Of a stretch of 64,000 nt of DNA, positions 23,761 to 36,121 are shown in pieces. The stretch comes from Dichetophora obliterata (taxonomy: Eukaryota > Arthropoda > Insecta > Diptera > Sciomyzidae). Position 1 is the stretch's first letter; each line of letters begins with the position of its first letter. The notes beneath the pieces were generated by a model that was given only the letters and a program-made list of their open reading frames with translations, searched no databases and was not told the DNA's origin. The stretch spans positions 61,479,330-61,543,329 of the forward strand of contig OY986437.1 in the NCBI GenBank assembly GCA_963920525.1, given 5' to 3'. A program made the translations under genes and the position numbers.

Positions 23761-24300
23761 TTATGCAAGATTGCACAAAGCCAATACCACTTTTGATACG
23801 TCTTTTTCACTTCTAATATCGATATGATTCAAAATTTTAAACTTTGCCCTCAAAATGCCAAATACTTGCTCAATGAATACTCGAGTTGAACTTAAATAAT
23901 AGTTAAATTGCTTCTCCTCTCTAGATAGATGCCCATTATCTCTATAAGGTGTAATTAAATATTTTGATATAGGATTGGCTAAATCGGCTAAAATAATTGC
24001 ATCTTTTGCAATTTGTATCTGTCCAGACGTGATGCCTTTGCATATTGGACTGTTTTTCCATACGTTGGCATCATGGCAGCTGCCTGGGTAGCCAATGAAG
24101 ACATCCAAAACACGAAATCTGCTGTCACATATGGCCTAAAATATCGAAAAAAAAATATTGAAAAATTTCCTTTACGATCGTAATAGCTTATTGCATCATT
24201 CTTTGGAGTGCTTATTTTAAAATGCGTTCCGTCCAAGCATCCGACTACGAAAGGAAATGAATGCACTCGGCTTGTTTGAAAATCTTCAATGACTTTTTGC
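23761..24300 (-). pseudogene. HARBI1-like (DDE_4) transposase, broken
   Basis: Minus strand. FPFVVGCLDGTHFKI carries the first catalytic Asp. AICDSRFRVLDVFIGYPGSCHDANVWKNSP carries the family's HDA-VW motif; I read it in a frame beginning near 24130, right after a TATTTTAG acceptor-like site. IILADLANP is a weak form of the usual GDSGYP and still has Asp. FNYYLSSTRVFIEQVFGILR carries the last acidic residue. Between YYDRKGNFSI and AICDSRF the frame changes, either because a short intron has lost its donor or because of a small deletion. The protein would bind the element ends with the ORF2 product. The 5' part beyond 24300 is too decayed to read. Confidence 0.78.
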
Positions 24301-24977
24301 TGCAGTGCAATTGATGTCCAACATATTTCATGTTTTAGATTGCATATTGTTCTGGTGGTTTTAAATACAAGTCTGCGAGCAGCACCTTATCCAATATTAA
24401 ATCTACCGGAAAGCTCGCGATAAGTGACTCTACTCTGAATACTATTGCATAGCTTTCATAAAGTGATATGCAATGAATGGTCCAATGAATATTCACCGGG
24501 TGACGCCGACCAAAAGGGTTTCAAGGCGTTCTTCAATTTCTAAGGAGTATTTATTTGATCAGGCATTTAGAAAGAATAAAATCAAGAAACTTACAGCAAA
24601 CGTTTCACGGGACATCCGAAAATGTGTGAAATATACATCGTCAGGATATAATCGAATTGTTTTAAAAAACTTTGCAGTTTTCGCCACTGTTCTCTTCTTT
24701 AAAATTTCGGTCAAAAATCACTTTCTTTTCCGTAAAAACTTTTGTTTTCTTGATTTTTCATACTCTAATAACAAGTTGCTACTGTTTTCTGCAAAGCTAT
24801 CAATCGCTAAATTTATAAAAAAATGCATTTTGAAAGTCACACGTTCGATCACAATAGTAGCGCAAAATATTTGCAATATTTAGGTAAAGTATCAGCTGAG
24901 AATCGACAACAGAGCTGCCAACGAGTAACAGTGTTGCAGTATTGCTGCAATTATTGAGTGTCTCGAACAAACCCATA

Positions 24978-26929
24978 GTATCCATACTACGGCACGCTTC
25001 CAAGTTTTCTGAAAAAGGATTTTTATAATCCTTAAGTAAGCAAACATAGTTGCGTAATTAGGATTGTGGTTCTCTTGCGGTATTAAATTATAGTGAAACC
25101 AATGATATTTTAACCTAGCCATGTACAATTCTAGTGACTGAAGGTGTCGCAGTCAAATATAAATGTTCTAACAACTTTTGGTCTATTGACGGGATGTTGA
25201 AGAGCCTTGTCTGATGGAACCTTTTCCCGGGTACTGACTGTCATGGGCTATGGTCTTTCGGGGTTTCATCCATACTGGTTGTGGTTGGTGACCAGAAAGG
25301 TCGGTGCGAGTTATACCTTCTTTAACTCGGGTTGGTAACTCCCTTAAATTACTAAGAGAGTGATGGTAGATAGAATTCTCGATAATTTCAAACAGTAAAT
25401 GTTAGGAAGGCAAGCAACTACTGGATCAATATACTGTCACCTTTGGAATTTGAGGCAACCTAAACAATCTGAGTAGTGTCCATCAATTGATGAGGAAACC
25501 TGATTACATAAGCAACAGTACCATAGGTTTAGTGGCATGGTATCGCCTACTAGTTTTCATAACAGAGATCTGCCAAATCTTTAAACATGATAAAAAATAT
25601 GATGAAAAAATGGGTTAAATTATGGGTGTTTATACTCGATATGACCCATTTTTATTGATTATGTCAGTACAATTTTAGTGGCTGAAGCTGTCCCGATCAT
25701 TGTGCATAGTTTAAAATGAACTTTTAATGTTGGTCTGTTGCTGTGAAATTGGGGGACTCTATCTGGTGGATCCTTTGAATTTTGAAGTGGCGTTTGACGA
25801 CTCTAAATATCAGTCCCATGTGATGGAGCCTGTACAATTAAGCCTACACTGCAGGGGTCTACGTTAATCACAAAGAGGATATCTGACCAATAAAAAAACG
25901 AAGGGTCTTTGTTTTTGGCGGCTCTGTAAAAACTGGCATTAATGACATCTAGAAACCACTTCCTGAAATTTTTGTCTGAACATATTAACAATTACCCGGT
26001 TCGAGTCTCCGTTTTTTTTTAAACTTGGCCACAAACACTAAGCTAAATGGTTTGTAGAATAAGTAACTGTTACACAAAAACTATATTTTGTGACTTAAAA
26101 TTATTTTTGAAGTGTTTACTTTTCAGTGCTGCATGGTTTCTTTCTAAATTCAAGAGGGCTTCCACAATAAGTTTGCTTAAAGAAGAAGATTACCCCAAAA
26201 TCTAAAATCATTGCATTCAGTTTATTGATATTTAAAACAATAAAACTAATATATTAGTGAGTAAAAACTAGTGTCAAATGTTCAGCCAAATATAAATAAT
26301 CGGCCAAAGGCCGAAGCCGAATACTAACATTTTTTTTCAAGTAAAAAAAAAGTAAACTTTAGGCATTGATTTCGTTATTAATTAATTTTAGTACAAGAAA
26401 CGGCAATAATTAAGGGTCCAGTCTGGTTAAACAGGCCGATAAATATGCAATTTGTATTATTCTTTTTTGGAAGACGTAAATAACAAAGATACTCTAAACT
26501 TTTAAGGTATATTTACAGTACTTTGAAGAAGATTGTATAAAATTTTCAGATTATAGTCAATAGTTATTTAATTAATACACTGCAGCAAGCCACTGGTCGA
26601 CGTGAACCAGTTCTTGAAACACGAACTGAGCTGGCGATCTTCCCACAGTTCGCAAATTCGTCTGAAACAAAAAATCTTAATATTTTCCTGTTAAGTATAT
26701 GAATGTGATTATGGAATAATTTTTGTCATTTTTCCTGAATATTTTCGTTACTTTTTTGTTGATAAAAATTCCAATATAATCAATGAGATTATAGTCCATT
26801 GGCATTTTAATAACTCGTATTTAAAAAAAAAAAACAGCATTAGGATTCATTAAAAATTTACTGAGTTATAAGAGTCGCAAGATGGAAAACGCAGTTTTAA
26901 ATAAAACGCGTTTAAAGTTTTAAGCACGT
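24978..26929. other. intergenic DNA without recognised gene
   Basis: No convincing ORF. A short CGGCCAAAGGCCGAAGCCGAA palindromic word at about 26303-26323 resembles terminal sequence of common animal hAT repeats, but no element boundary was found. Confidence 0.4.
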
Positions 26930-27114
26930 GCGCTTCCTGCTCAAAAAAGGTAATCGTGATCGCGCGTTAACGTGAGTAAAATATTTAATTTTAATCGAGA
27001 GCGTGCGTTATCGTAATTTAAAAGTAATTTTAGTTTTTTGCGTGCGTGATTACAAGAAATCACATCGTGAGCGTGCGTGATCGTGAGTCAAAATTACTCA
27101 CGTGCCCATCTCTG
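26930..27114 (-). repeat. solo hAT-like end with CGTGCGTGATCGTGAG subterminal repeats
   Basis: Reading from 27114 on the minus strand, the sequence starts CAGAGATGGGCACGTGAGTA, a typical hAT terminus, followed by several copies of CTCACGATCACGCACGCT-like words out to about 26950. The other end was not found within a few kilobases on either side. Confidence 0.5.
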
Positions 27115-28500
27115 GTCGTTATTCTCCTTTTTCAAATGAAGATGACTATTGCAAAAATATGGCTCAACCCATTAATGTTCCTTTGAACTTGAACAACATC
27201 AATATTTTTTATTCAAAAAAAATCAACCTTACAAAAGATTTTCTTCAATAAAAATGCTTGGAATTAGAAAGAATTTAAAAATTTTTTTTATGAAATTTCT
27301 GTTTTCAGAAAATGGTCGAAATCGCAATTTCAAAAAAGCCAAAAAAAAATTTAAAATCAAAAAAAAAAGTTGCTCTAAAAAATAAATTTTAAAATGCCTA
27401 AATTCCAGTTATATTTTTATAATCTTCGGTGGCTTAGGCTATACCAAATTTCGTTACCCTGCGACAACTCCTTATAGTTTTGACCGTAGCATATAGGAAA
27501 GTTTGACACTGTGCGTCGTTGTCCTTCTCGCTCCCGTCAACATCCTGGATTTAACATTGTTTAATGCAAATTGATAATTTATTCAATAAATCATTTGAAA
27601 ATTTATGACACTTAATGTCATTTATTTAAAATGTTTGCTCAAAATTGATTTGTAAGTCTAGAACCGGCGGCAAAATTGGGCGTGTATTGAAACGTGAGCA
27701 GCTTTAAAGATTTGGAGTACTTAAAAATCGCTAGCTTGCATAAGTTTTTTCCACCAGCAGTATCCAGATGTATGAAAATTCATTCGAAACGATTGGCGGC
27801 TTTGCCATTTTGGTGAATATGACGAATGTGGTAAACAACGCGAAAAAGTGAAAAAATATGATTTTGATGAATATTCAAGTATTTTCAGAGACAGACATGG
27901 TGCATCATAAGTCATTTAAATGTGGAAACAGAATTCGAAATACAAAAGAATTCAAATATTTTGAGGGCAGAAAAATATATTTAACTATTTTTCAAAACCA
28001 AAATTATCAAACTGTTTAATTTAATAACATATCCATAACCATTAACTGAGGAAGTAGTTGCCTTTCGCGAACAATTTTAGAACCAACTAAAATCAAAATA
28101 CACTATCGAACCAAATAAAGAAATTAAAACATATTCAATGCAGTAAAAATAACTTTTAATTTTAATTTTTTTTTTTTAAAAACAAAGGTAGAAATTGTTT
28201 AACACATCGAGATAATTTATGAAAAAAGGAGATTTTAGCTTTAAAATAGTTCATAAAAAAATATCGAAATATTCAGTTACCATCACATTTTATTGGGTAA
28301 AAAAATATCGAAATATTCAGTTACCATCACATTTTATTGGGTAAAATAATGCGCAAAACTAAATTTTGAATCAAATAGTTAACAAAAAACTACAAAATAA
28401 GTAAGTTAAAAGAAAGGGTTAGTACTCCTTCTTTGTTTGCTATTAAACCGGCTACTCTTTTTGGCGTACTGGCAACCAAGTTTTTCAAAGATTCATAGGA
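27115..28500. other. intergenic DNA; one exact tandem duplication
   Basis: No gene recognised. See the 44-bp duplication listed separately. Confidence 0.4.
28261..28348. repeat. tandem duplication, 44-bp unit, two copies
   Basis: ATATCGAAATATTCAGTTAC begins at 28261 and again at 28305. The two copies are identical through ...TTATTGGGTAAAA, so the duplication is recent. Confidence 0.92.
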
Positions 28501-29802
28501 TACAGTGTAGGGCAATATTCAATAAAAAATTATTCAAATAACGAATAAAAAGTAATTTATTTTTCTTTATTTTTTCTATCAGAACTCAGTATCAATTATT
28601 TGCTATTTTATTCTTTTTTGTTTTTCAAATAAATTACACTGTGCAACACATTTTTCTAACGGAAAAGCAGATAGCATAGGATGATAGTACTAGTGTATAG
28701 TAAGAAAACCCTAAAAGGTATTTGCAAAGTTAACTCGCTTTTAAAAGATATAGGCATTAAAAGTTTGCCTCTTGCAGAGTATTTTTTAAAAATAAAGTGC
28801 TCATTATGGCGTATCGAATTACAATTTTTTCGAATTTCACATTTTAAGAGGTCTCAAAAGTTGAATGGTGGCCAAGATCTAAAAAAAAAAAATAAAGAGA
28901 TAAAAAATTATGTCTTCCTCTTACACAAGGACAAAGTTGTTTTTTTGAGAAAAATAGTAAAAAAAATAACGATCTTTAAATGCTTTGATTTTTGTAAGAA
29001 AAACTACATATATCTCAAAGAAAAATTAAATACAAACTCTAACTAAGAATATCTCGCCAAAAAAATGCAACTCTCGATTTCTACCCTCAATGTCCTGTGT
29101 GAGAGATACTCGAATCCAAAGGTACGCTCGAAATAGCACAGAACTTTTGATTGTTATATGATTGTCTAAATGTTGGTGTTATTGATTGAAGTGTTTTCGT
29201 TTTCTTTAAATTTAGCGAATTAATTATTTGCATATTTTTCACAAATACATTTTCTTGTTTTCGAGAAATGTATTTTAATGCCATTTTATAAGTTTTTCAA
29301 AAAAATTAAGATAGGGTTTTATATATTTTTGGCATCAGAAGTGGTACCGAAGATCATTTTGTGAATTTGTATTTTTAAAATATTTCTGAACGAAACACTG
29401 TCTGAAAGTATTTTTTTAAAACACCAGGTTAAGACCACGATTCTTTTTTGCGTTTCGATTTTTTAAAAAATGTTTCTGCCTAGCATGAAATTTATTATTT
29501 TTTTCAAAACACCTCACCTCATCATTTACCAAAATGTTAAACTAAAATTTTGAGTTTCTTAGCCTGCCACTCGATGAGTCTCAATTGATTTAACAATTGC
29601 TTTTAAGATGTCTTTTTAAAAAAAAGTAATAACCTTGAAGGAGATATCTGAAGAATTCAAAAAGTGAAAATTATTTTACCACTTCTGATTTCTGAGATAT
29701 AAAGCCTTATATTAACTTTTTTCAAAAAGTTGAAAAATTGCGTTCAAGTATGCTTTTCTCAAAAAACAATTAATGCATAGGCAAAAAATGTGGAAATTTT
29801 AA

Positions 29803-32767
29803 CCTTCGCCTTACTAAGCCCACCCGGGTGGTTTTTTGGATTTTGATTTCTTAATAAATTCCTGTATTTTGATCGAAATTAGCTAGGGTTTCGACTCACT
29901 GAACAAATTTAAGAGTGTTTTTGTATAGTCTACGCAAAATAATTATTTTCAAGTATTTTAATCCTTTTTTTCTAATTTTGTCATTTTTTCTTCGCGGTTT
30001 ACGAATACCCACACGGGTGTGCTTGTTCAGCTTCTCTCATATTATATTATTGAATCTTAGCAAATGAAACAAACACGTTAAGAATTGTTTTTTGTTTCAA
30101 TTACTATATGTTCTACATAGTTTTATTAATATTTTTTATTATTTATTATTTATTATTTCTGTAATGATGTAGATGGACCGACGTAACAGTTTTTACATTT
30201 TGTTTGGCAGATGCTATGTTCTGCACATATTGGCTTTTTTCACTTTATGCAAAGTTGACGCGTGTTTCTTCTTTGCTGATCCATATAGCACATATAGCAT
30301 CTACCCTTTTGTTTTATGCGGCCAGATGTATCCCGTTCTGGGATGGGATCCGCTTCAAAATCGTCATCCGCGAAAGTTCTGTCAAAAGGTTTTCCTACAG
30401 TAGAACAAAACATTATAAGTTTTTATAATAAAATGTCATAGAATAAATACATACCTAAAATGTATTCAATAGCAGATCTAATTCTAAATCTACCAATAAT
30501 ATTTGGGTTTTTGGATCTCTCCAACATTAGTGGCATACAAAGCTCTTCGCCCAGGCTCTCGAGGAATCTCTTTCTTTGCGACCGCTTTTGTGACATTTCT
30601 GCATTATTCTCCTGGTATATTATAAATGCTGCAAGGGCGGCCGTATCCAAAATATTAAAAAACATAGCCAAAGGCCAACGCAATGTTGCGCGTTTGGTTG
30701 TGTATTGTGAAAACATTTTATCCATTGTATCCACACCTCCTTTAGTGTGGTTGTAGTAGTGAATAATATCTGGTTTACTTTGTGGGCCTGAAACAGCGTT
30801 GTTGTTGTGCATTGTAGACAACAACACAACTGACCGATTTTTGGCTGGCACATACGAGCAGAGTATCACATTTTCAGCAAAGCCAAACAAACTTGATCGC
30901 ACTTCACGGGATGGTGATGGCTTGAATTCACAAGGAACATACCTTTTGTTTTTTTTTAACAGTTCCTACAACGGACATTTTCCAATTGGCCAACTCTTTG
31001 GCCAATGGCAGCGTTGTGAAAAAGTTGTCCATTGTAACGTTTCTTCCTGTGTTTTTGTACTCATAAACTAATTCTTTGACCACACGCTCGCCTTGATTGA
31101 CATCACGTACATTACCAACTTTTCCAGTATAAATTTGGCCTTGCAGTGGGTAGAAAGTAGCCGAATCACAAGCCCACCAGATTTTTATACCATACTTCGC
31201 TGGCTTAGATGGCATATATTGAGTGAATCGTGTACGGCCCCTGTATCCAAACAACTTCTCATCTACTGTAATGGACTCGTGTGGCCGATAATTATCTCGC
31301 AAATTTGAATTCACCATGTCGAAAACGTCTCTTATTGGTGCTGCCTTATCTTGTGCTTGTCGGACGATTCTGGTAGCGTGCCAGTCAAATCGTAGAAATT
31401 TTAAAATTTCCATAAACCTGTCACGTGACATGGTTGCACGATACAGTGGGTATGCATTTTTTTGCCAAAGTTCATATAGTTGCTCTTGGTTTGACTTTTG
31501 ACAGCCCATTATCAGAGAAATTCCTAAAAATGCAGACAATTCTACGTCTGTAATTGGCTTCCAGGTACGGCGATCCTTGTCAGGATGATCGTCATTCCAT
31601 TTTGCTAACACTGCTTCCGCTTTTTTGTTGGAAAACCTGCGAATTAAATCTCTAATGGGAGAGCTGAGAATACAGTTGAACGTATCAACTTTAGACAAAT
31701 TTTTCGTAGTTGGATTAGGGCCGACAAAAAGTTTATCACGAAATATATTATTTGCTCTGTGGCGATTCAAGCTAGGAGGTTGCATATACCATTTTACACC
31801 GTCTTTAGTGTCGAAGAATAAATTATTATTCGATGATGTTGCAGCGTCTTTATTGGCCGATTCATGATCTTCATCATACTCACTCTCCGCGTTTATTTCA
31901 ACTTCGTGCTATTCCAGTTCTGTATCAGAAGCAACTAGTGCTTCGTTTGGAATGTAATCGTCGTCTTCATTATTCTCGTCGAACAATATCTCAGCCTCTT
32001 CCAAGTCAGAATTGGCTGTGTCTTCAATCAGTTTGAGATAATACTCTTCTCTCTCCTCATGAGATAACCTTTGAGAATATTAATTATAATTTCACTGATA
32101 TAATAATCCGAGTTAAAAAATTCATAAAAAATACCTAGAAACAGCACTTGCCGAAAGATATTGAAACGAATTTCTACAGCTCATATTTTTTTTTTTATAA
32201 TTATTTAGATGCGTCTTATGCAGTACGTTGTTTTGATGAAACTAACAAAGTATGATGTTGAAACTAAATTACAAAGCATTGTGCATATTCCGATTACCGT
32301 TAGAAATTTCAGTGACGTGCTTTTTTTGCTGTTTGTCTACAATAGTTTGCAATTCTGTCTCCCCAAACCTGTTTTTTCTTATCACTACACTCAATAAAAT
32401 ATGTTTGCAGATTTTGTTTGCTGCTGATCAGCAGGAAAATTGACTGTTGTACAAGACAATTTTCTGCCATAATGACTTATTCTTTGCATTCGAGCGTTAA
32501 AACTTTACCGATAGCGAAAAATATTTGCTGAATAAACTAATTTTTTTGCTTTTCCCTTTTCAGCAGACTTTTCTGTCTACTACCAAATTTTTTTGAGTGT
32601 ATTTGAAATTGGTAAACACAAATCAAATATGTTTATATGTAAACAAATGTATGTATATTTATGTTTATATGTGAATATATATATATGCATTTGTATAAAG
32701 AATCCTATGGGCCACCCGGGTGGGTTTCAGTAAACGATGCACACAAAAGTGTTCCGTAAGGCGAAGG
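29803..32767. mobile_element. piggyBac transposon, 2965 bp, TTAA-flanked
   Basis: TTAA flanks both ends (29799-29802, 32768-32771). The termini are CCTTCGCCTTAC on both strands. An internal repeat CCCACCCGGGTGG lies directly behind the left terminus and about 45 bases inside the right one. A 12-13-bp terminal repeat plus an asymmetrically placed subterminal repeat is the hallmark layout of piggyBac. It encodes a spliced transposase on the minus strand. Confidence 0.93.
30153..32184 (-). pseudogene. piggyBac-family transposase, three exons, three lesions
   Basis: ATG at 32184 (MSCRNSFQYLSASAVSR). A 66-bp intron (32134-32069) leads to LSHEEREEYY and a long acidic stretch. Then come the piggyBac core with the catalytic Asp in SITVDEKLFGYRGR, the second in MDNFFTTLPLAKEL and the third in NHTKGGVDTMDKM. 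A second intron (30454-30395, 60 bp) precedes a C-terminal cysteine-rich domain (GRCYMCYMDQQRRNTRQLC...ICAEHSICQTKCKNC). Lesions: TAG at 31911-31909 in the acidic N-terminus; a one-base excess in a run of nine T (plus strand 30949-30957) that shifts the frame after VGTVKK; and TGA at 30242-30240 replacing a Cys in the CRD. All three catalytic Asp remain. The homopolymer shift could be a sequencing error, but the two stops look genuine. Confidence 0.9.
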
Positions 32768-33300
32768 TTAAATACACCAAATATAAGGAAAACGTAAACA
32801 CTTTAATAAATACCGCTAAAATAAACACAATCAGATAACAATCAAAAGTTCTGTGCTATTTCGAGTGTACCTTAAGATTCGAATATCCTTCACACAGGAC
32901 ACTATGAGTCAAAATCAAGAGTGGCATCTTGCTTGGCGAGATATTGTTAAAATCTTTCTTTACTTATGCTTTTAGACAAATGTAGCTTTTCTTACCAAAA
33001 TCAAAGCATTTATGATCGTTAATTTTTACTGTTTTTCTCAAAAAACAACTTTATCCTTGCGGGACATCCTTTTTTTGGGAGACCACCCTATGGAACTTTG
33101 GAGACCTCTTAAAATGGGAAATTCAAAACTTCATTTTTAAAAAATACTCTGCAAGAGGCAAACTTTCAATGCCCATATCTTTTAAAAGCGAGCTAACTTT
33201 GCAAAACCCTTTTAGGGTTTTGTTGGTCTAGCTCAGTACCATCGATCTGTGTTGGTTGCTTTTTCGTTAGATTCCATGACCCTTGAATCGTCGCATAGTG

Positions 33301-34843
33301 TTATTCAAAATTTTTATTCGTTATTCATTATTTGAATTTGTGTTTGAATAAAAATAAAAAAAAATTCAGCAAATTGATCCAGAATATTGTGAAAATCAAA
33401 TATCGGTCTTATATTAAGTTCCTCGTTAAGTGAGTGACATCTATCAAATTTTTCTTCAACCACCATGAAAATGTTGTAGGTTAATAATTTTAAATAAAGA
33501 AGATTATGGCCACAATGTTTGTGCTTTTAGTGTTAAGTGTGAGCCTCTTTCAGTTAAAATTAAAGGAACGTGGAATTCTTCCTAAAACTTCGTATTCCAT
33601 TTAAAATAAGCTGTTAACAAGCTGTTATCTACATATTTAAGCTTAGAATGTCTTAGAAACCTTAATTAATTGGCTTAATTAATTGAATTAATTGACGCCA
33701 TCAAGCAAGCCTGGTCAGGAATTTCTCTGAATTATATAGAAAAATTATATGAGTCACTTCCAAATCGAATGTATGAGGTCATTCTCAACAAGGGAGGAAT
33801 AACCCGTTATTAAAATTATAAAAAATATTTAAATTAATTAATATACATATAAGTTTAGAAATAAGTTCATGCTTTAAAAGTTAAAAAAGAAGATAAAACA
33901 ACTCGTGTGAGCTAGCCTGGTGACCAAAATTGAATTGGTATTGTTTTTTTTATTTTTCGAGAAAAGTCATAAAAATATATTTTGCAATAATAAATCAATA
34001 CTTAGAGTTTTTTAACTGAGAATTGAATAAGATATAAGCAAAAAAATTAATTTAAGTTCTAGTGATTTTAGTTTAGTCGGAATTGACCCAAATTCCTTTA
34101 CGTTAGGAGATGTGCTAACCTGATGATGCGCACTGTATAATCATTAAAAATTTGTTATTTTTTCTTTTTAAACTGCTGTTATACCAATTGTTATTTGTAA
34201 TAATTATTAAGAATATTCTAAATTTTTGCATTTAAAAGAGCCATTCTTGTATGCTAATATAATTTTTACAATAAATTAAATAAAAAAATTAATAGCAAGA
34301 ACAAAAATACTGCGCGTGTTCTTTAAATAAACACACCTTGCACTTTTTTTGGTGCCTTTCAAAAATTTCACGACAAAGTTTGTCAGCGTAACCTTAGCAA
34401 CAAATGAGAAATGGTTTATTTATTTTTTAATATGAATCTTCTGTCAATTTACCATTAAGTGATGTGTTTAACAGGGTTGCCATAATATGGTTGCAATGAA
34501 AAGAAGAACAGTTGTTAGGAAAAAGCAGTAGTTGCACTTTATTTTGTCCGATAGTGTAGTTCATGAAAAAAAAAATTGAACACATTTTTTTACCTAATTG
34601 CATAAAAATAGTAATTCAAAGTCGAAAGTCACAAAAATTGCTTTTCTAAATTTTTCGTAACCAAACAATCAAGATTTATGCATGCTTTATTGTTCATTTT
34701 AAAAATGCTTATGAACAATTTCTTTTTTGTTAAAAGCTTTCAAATCCGTTTCTGTACTTTAAAATTAATCGAAGTATAAGGACATTTTTTATTTTAAAGA
34801 CTGCATTCCGCAGGTTATACATATGTTTCAGACCCCAACATCT
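33301..34843. other. intergenic DNA downstream of DRC2, with Tc1 remnants
   Basis: Apart from the Tc1 tail at 33688-33813 and a possible Tc1 terminus near 34530-34552 (CACTATCGGACAAAATAAAG on the minus strand, next to TA), nothing is recognised. Confidence 0.45.
33688..33813 (+). pseudogene. C-terminal 41 codons of a Tc1-type transposase
   Basis: The frame reads LIDAIKQAWSGISLNYIEKL, then YESLPNRMYEVILNKGG and ITRY, and stops at 33811-33813. LxxAIxxAWxxIxxxYIxxLxxSMPxRxxxVIxxKGGxTxY is the standard C-terminal signature of Tc1 transposases. No catalytic part is found upstream. A remnant only. Confidence 0.8.
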
Positions 34844-36121
34844 TTACCAATTGACAATTGTGCTAATTCTCGGCAGCTTTTGTTTTCCCTTCGCCAGACG
34901 CTTTGAACGCACCACATTCGTAAAGTTGGCCTCAGTAATAGCGGTAGTGGGACGTTGAGCCTTACGTCGCACTCCTATGCTGGCACTTATGCTTTTCAGC
35001 TGTCGATTTTGTTCCATGTCCAGCGAGTGTACACGATCAACACGCATACTGTTCGGACGTTTAGCTAGATAATCATTGATATGAACATTCGAACCATTGG
35101 CAATATTAAGATCAGCCAGATGTTCTTGTAAGGCAAGCTTTAAACGTTCATTTTCCGCCTGGAGTGAAGCTTGTTCCTGTTTCAAACACATCACATCGAC
35201 GATAACATTATTGACACGCTTCCAGAAATGCTCCATTTTGTGCCAATTGCCAAGACTGCGCACCTACAATTGTAAAAAATAATTATTTTATAAGGCCGCA
35301 TTCATAGTGAACGCTTTTTCTGAGCCGAGCTGAACAAAAAGTCAAAACCGCATTGGAGCAAAAGAGATGCATGACTTGCGTCTCAATTGCTCCAATGTGT
35401 TTTTCGGCTCGGCTCAGCAAAAAACGTTCACTATGAACGCGGCCTAAGACTGATTAAACATTTGGCAAAAGATGTTACCTCCTTCATATAATCTGGCAAA
35501 TCTTCGGGAATAACTTCAGTATCTCGTACACTTAATTCCTGCATATTGTCTGTTATAAACGGTAGACTAGATGAGATTACTTTCTCATGCTCAGTTTCAT
35601 ATTTTCGGCACACTGCAGCTAATTGTAGCAATGCTTCGCCCTTCTTTTCGAATTTTTTCATTTTCTAGAATGTCAATTAAAATGCTATAAAACAAAGTCC
35701 CTTACTATTAGACTTCTTGGCCTCATACCTCGATTGCTTGATGACTCTCTACACTCAACACCTTGATGATCTCTTCGCCCTCTTCCATCTCTTGCTTCAC
35801 TTCTTTCTTTCGTTTGGCCAATTCTGCCGCCAATTCGTCACGTATTTCGGTCAAATGCTTTACTTTAAACTCATTGTCCTCCGCTTTTTCAACTTCGAGT
35901 GCTTTAAGATTCTCCAGCTGTTCGTTAAGGCTCTCAATTTCTCGACAATTTGCTACCATGATCATGGTACTCTCGTCATCACGCTCCTTCAGATCAACAT
36001 ATTCAGCATAGAAGCCTTCAGTGCGTTTAACATAGCCGCTGAGCACATCCTGATACTCCTGCCAAAGCTTATCCAATTTTATCTCACGACTTTTAGTGAT
36101 TTCTTCGAGTCGCAATTGAGT
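34844..36121 (-). CDS. Drc2: DRC2 coding exons 4-6
   Basis: Exon 4 (36121-35729, 131 codons) follows a CTCCCCAAG acceptor and ends GAG|GTATGA. Exon 5 (35664-35479, 62 codons) follows TTCTAG. Exon 6 (35263-34844) follows ATTGTAG, starts with GTG-CGC-AGT (Val-Arg-Ser, not an initiator) and contains the stop. Exon 4 is a long charged coiled coil ([10 protein letters not shown] to [10 protein letters not shown]). The [10 protein letters not shown] and HFWKRVN blocks in exons 5 and 6 are the most diagnostic for DRC2. Intron 5 carries a 156-bp hairpin MITE. Confidence 0.9.

Larger units (their letters stand above)
23120..24974. mobile_element. PIF/Harbinger element with convergent transposase and DNA-binding ORFs
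   Basis: The left end GGGTT...TTGTTCGAGTCTCAATAAC and the right end (reverse complement GGGTTTGTTCGAGACACTCA) share about 40 bases, through TGCAGCAATA. The flanks are TTA and ATA, compatible with the 3-bp TWA duplication of Harbinger elements. It encodes a DDE_4-type transposase (minus) and a MADF/trihelix-like protein (plus), the two genes expected for this superfamily. Confidence 0.78.
28502..33300. mobile_element. large foldback element with ~650-bp inverted arms, split by a piggyBac element
   Basis: The arm 28502-29170 and the arm 32840-33300 are inverted copies. Shared blocks include ATTCAAATAACGAATAAAA near the outer ends, AAAAGATATAGGCATTAAAA-like and CTTGCAGAGTATTTTTTAAA in the middle, and TCGAAATAGCACAGAACTTT near the inner ends. 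Arm identity is roughly 75-80% by eye. The piggyBac element at 29803-32767 sits in the loop at a TTAA. No host-type ORF is seen in the arms. Confidence 0.75.
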
